Shown here: positions 4,342 through 6,126 of the stretch, one piece after another | Layout: the number at the start of each line of letters is the position of its first letter | Numbering within the stretch: the first letter of the stretch is position 1 | Origin: Flavobacteriales bacterium | GTDB lineage: Bacteria; Bacteroidota; Bacteroidia; Flavobacteriales_D; Crocinitomicaceae | Direction: 5' to 3' | Length of the DNA: 6,126 nucleotides | Assembly: GCA_009926905.1 (NCBI GenBank) | Contig: RFNX01000274.1 | Coordinates: 1-6,126, forward strand | Made by a program: the position numbers and the translations under genes | Notes under the pieces: model-generated | The model's input: only the letters and a program-made list of their open reading frames with translations | Told to the model about the DNA's origin: nothing | Database searches by the model: none

Positions 4342-6126
4342 GCTATTTATATATTCGTCTTTAACATCCATTCCCAAAGATTTCGCTTTTAGCGCATACT
4401 CCAACGCTTTTTTCTTGTTTCCAACAGCATTATAAGCAACAGCTGTATTGAACCAAGCGAACGAATAATCTGATTTGTAGCTGATTGCCTTGTTTAAATC
4501 TTCGATTCCGCTTGCGTAATTTTTCAAATTCACATTGGCTGTTCCTCTGTAAAAATAACCTTCGTAGGATTTAGGGCTTAACTTTGTCAATAAATTTGCA
4601 CGCTTAATCGTTTGCTCGTATTGCCTAGCGTTCAAAAGTTCGGCGCATAAGTTAATTAAAGACATTACATCGTTCTTTTTTAGTGAGAAAGCCTTTTCAA
4701 AATCTTTTGCAGCACGCGTGTGGTCTTTCATTTTGGAAAAGGTAATGCCACGATTTAAGAAAACATCATACGTCGTTGAATCGCGCTCCAAAGCCAATTT
4801 GTACATTTCAATGGACTCTTTGAATTTACCTTGTAAGGCATACATGTTTCCTGCATTACTATAAATCAGTGCATCTTTAGCGCGAGCTCTCACCAAAACT
4901 TCATAATCTGCAAAAGCTAAATCCATTCGTCCCGTTTCGCGGTAATAATTCCCTCTGTTTTTATAGGCCACTTCAACACCAGCCGTTTTCACTTTCACCA
5001 CATTTCCAACTTGCTCAATGTCGTAAGGATATTGCTCGATGACATTTGTCCAAAGCGTTTCAGAATTCGTCCAAACTCCTACTCTATTGTAACATTGAGC
5101 CAAAAGAAAAACAGAATAAGCTCCAAGAATTATTGTCAAAATGCGTTTTTTAGAATCATTTGAACACAAGGATTGTAGCACAAAAAGCAAAATAAAACTT
5201 CCTCCGATATAAGGTACGTAAGCATAACGATCTGCCATAATTGCCGAACCGACAGAAATGAATTGAAGCACCAATGCAATCATTAAAATAAAGAATCCCA
5301 TTCCGAAAATATAGATGGGAAGCAATTCTTTTTTTCGTTTCAAAAAGTAAACGAAAGGCGCAAGTAACAACATCAAAACAATAAAAGGCGACGCGTAAAA
5401 TATCGTTGGAATTTCTTGATTTTCACCAAATGTTGGATACGGATAAAACGCTGAAAGATTAGTAGGGACAAAGAATTTCACCCAATACATTAAAAATCCA
5501 TACGATGCAAACATCACTCGTTGAAACGTCGTAAATATCTCGTATTCGGCAATCGCCCCAGCAGATTGTATTTTAACAGCATTCAAACCAATCCAAACTG
5601 ACAACGCGAGAAAAGGCAATTTTTCCAACACACTTCCGAATGTGAATTTGCGCTTGTTCAAATAATCGACTAAAAAGAAAACCAAGGGTAATGGAACGGC
5701 CATCGCTTTACTCAAACAGGATGCAACAAACAAAGTGAAAGCAGCAACCAACCAAAGCATTTTCTGCTTCTCAGAATAAATCAAATAGGTGAGCAATGAA
5801 GCAAGAAAGAAAAAGGTGTAAAGCACATCTTTTCGCTCCGAAATCCAAGCGACACTTTCAACGTGCATCGGATGAATCCCAAAAAATAATGCGCCAAATC
5901 CTGCAATGAAAAGCGAGCTCCTTCCAAGACGATAGAGCACAAAAAACACCAAAACGGTATTCAAAATATGCAACAATAAGTTCGTTTTGAAATACGGTTG
6001 AATGTCCAATCCTGCGTTTGCGTAGTTATAAGCCAAACTGATCATCGTCAACGGATGATAATTCAACATAACTTGCGTGCTGGGATCGAAAAGGATTTTA
6101 AGACTGTCCGTTTGAATCGATTTCGC
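4333..6126 (-). CDS. GT-C-like multi-span membrane protein with C-terminal TPR repeats (TMTC-like), 5' partial
   Basis: The frame is open to the window edge: 597 residues are visible and the true N-terminus is missing. The ATG at 6069 is internal, since 19 in-frame residues precede it, including the family-like FDPSTQVMLNYHPLTM. Numbering from that Met, about 11 hydrophobic helices lie between residues 30 and 325. Conserved segments include GIHPMHVESVAWISERKDVL (64-83), MADRYAYVPYIGG (278-290) and WTNSETLW (333-340). About six TPR units follow (366-570), for example AGNMYALQGKFKESIEMYKLAL. This architecture matches bacterial relatives of eukaryotic TMTC O-mannosyltransferases: GT-C membrane enzymes, usually assumed to use a lipid-linked sugar, with the TPR part probably outside the cytoplasm. 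The N-terminal acidic motif expected of GT-C catalysis would lie outside the window, so activity cannot be judged. It converges on the secreted-protein gene. Confidence 0.82.
   Translation of the reverse strand, partial: AKSIQTDSLKILFDPSTQVMLNYHPLTMISLAYNYANAGLDIQPYFKTNLLLHILNTVLVFFVLYRLGRSSLFIAGFGALFFGIHPMHVESVAWISERKDVLYTFFFLASLLTYLIYSEKQKMLWLVAAFTLFVASCLSKAMAVPLPLVFFLVDYLNKRKFTFGSVLEKLPFLALSVWIGLNAVKIQSAGAIAEYEIFTTFQRVMFASYGFLMYWVKFFVPTNLSAFYPYPTFGENQEIPTIFYASPFIVLMLLLAPFVYFLKRKKELLPIYIFGMGFFILMIALVLQFISVGSAIMADRYAYVPYIGGSFILLFVLQSLCSNDSKKRILTIILGAYSVFLLAQCYNRVGVWTNSETLWTNVIEQYPYDIEQVGNVVKVKTAGVEVAYKNRGNYYRETGRMDLAFADYEVLVRARAKDALIYSNAGNMYALQGKFKESIEMYKLALERDSTTYDVFLNRGITFSKMKDHTRAAKDFEKAFSLKKNDVMSLINLCAELLNARQYEQTIKRANLLTKLSPKSYEGYFYRGTANVNLKNYASGIEDLNKAISYKSDYSFAWFNTAVAYNAVGNKKKALEYALKAKSLGMDVKDEYINSLR
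4360..4974 (-). repeat. TPR repeat region of the membrane protein
   Basis: About six consecutive 32-34-residue helix-turn-helix units are visible. The best ones are KNRGNYYRETGRMDLAFADY, SNAGNMYALQGKFKESIEMY, LNRGITFSKMKDHTRAAKDF, YRGTANVNLKNYASGIEDL and FNTAVAYNAVGNKKKALEYA, each with the G/A-x-x-Y and A-x-x-D/E-Y/F spacing of TPRs. The fourth unit (LINLCAELLNARQYEQTIKR) is weaker. They probably bind a protein partner or acceptor (inference from TPR biology). Confidence 0.82.

Overview
The window looks like a chromosomal segment of a low-GC member of the Bacteroidota, most likely order Flavobacteriales. A Crocinitomicaceae/Fluviicola-like source is a guess. The evidence is AT-rich sequence, A-rich leaders without Shine-Dalgarno motifs, a type IX secretion (T9SS) type B C-terminal domain, a choice-of-anchor L domain, and a promoter box close to the Bacteroidota -7 consensus TAnnTTTG.

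Layout, left to right. Bases 1-215 are AT-rich, with no gene that I can support. A likely promoter at about 193-223 precedes a tight three-gene plus-strand operon (266-1823): two different exported YceI-family lipocalin-like proteins and a small four-helix membrane protein of unknown function. The intergenic gaps are 22 and 3 bases. A very good intrinsic terminator (1846-1885) closes the operon. A regulatory gap (1886-1957) holds a perfect 14-bp palindrome and weak promoter-like boxes. Next is a 792-residue secreted modular protein (1958-4336, GTG start): signal peptide, choice-of-anchor L domain, Calx-beta-like domain, three Ig-like repeats, PKD domain and T9SS type B sorting domain. Facing it on the minus strand is a large integral membrane protein with a C-terminal TPR domain (4333-6126). 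It resembles the bacterial GT-C/TPR proteins related to TMTC O-mannosyltransferases. Its 5' end lies outside the window, because the frame stays open to the last base.

How the genes relate. The YceI pair and the membrane protein are almost certainly co-transcribed and act in the periplasm and inner membrane, perhaps in binding or carrying a lipophilic molecule. The secreted protein is a separate transcription unit, exported by Sec and then T9SS, probably to the cell surface. It meets the membrane GT-C/TPR gene tail to tail, and the two stop codons overlap inside a small palindrome. I see no complete novel system. The points most worth following are the divergent YceI pair with its histidine-free membrane partner, the absence of a PorP/SprF-like partner beside the T9SS type B protein, regularly placed Bacteroidota-type O-glycosylation motifs in that protein next to a TMTC-like gene, and the symmetrical stop-codon overlap.
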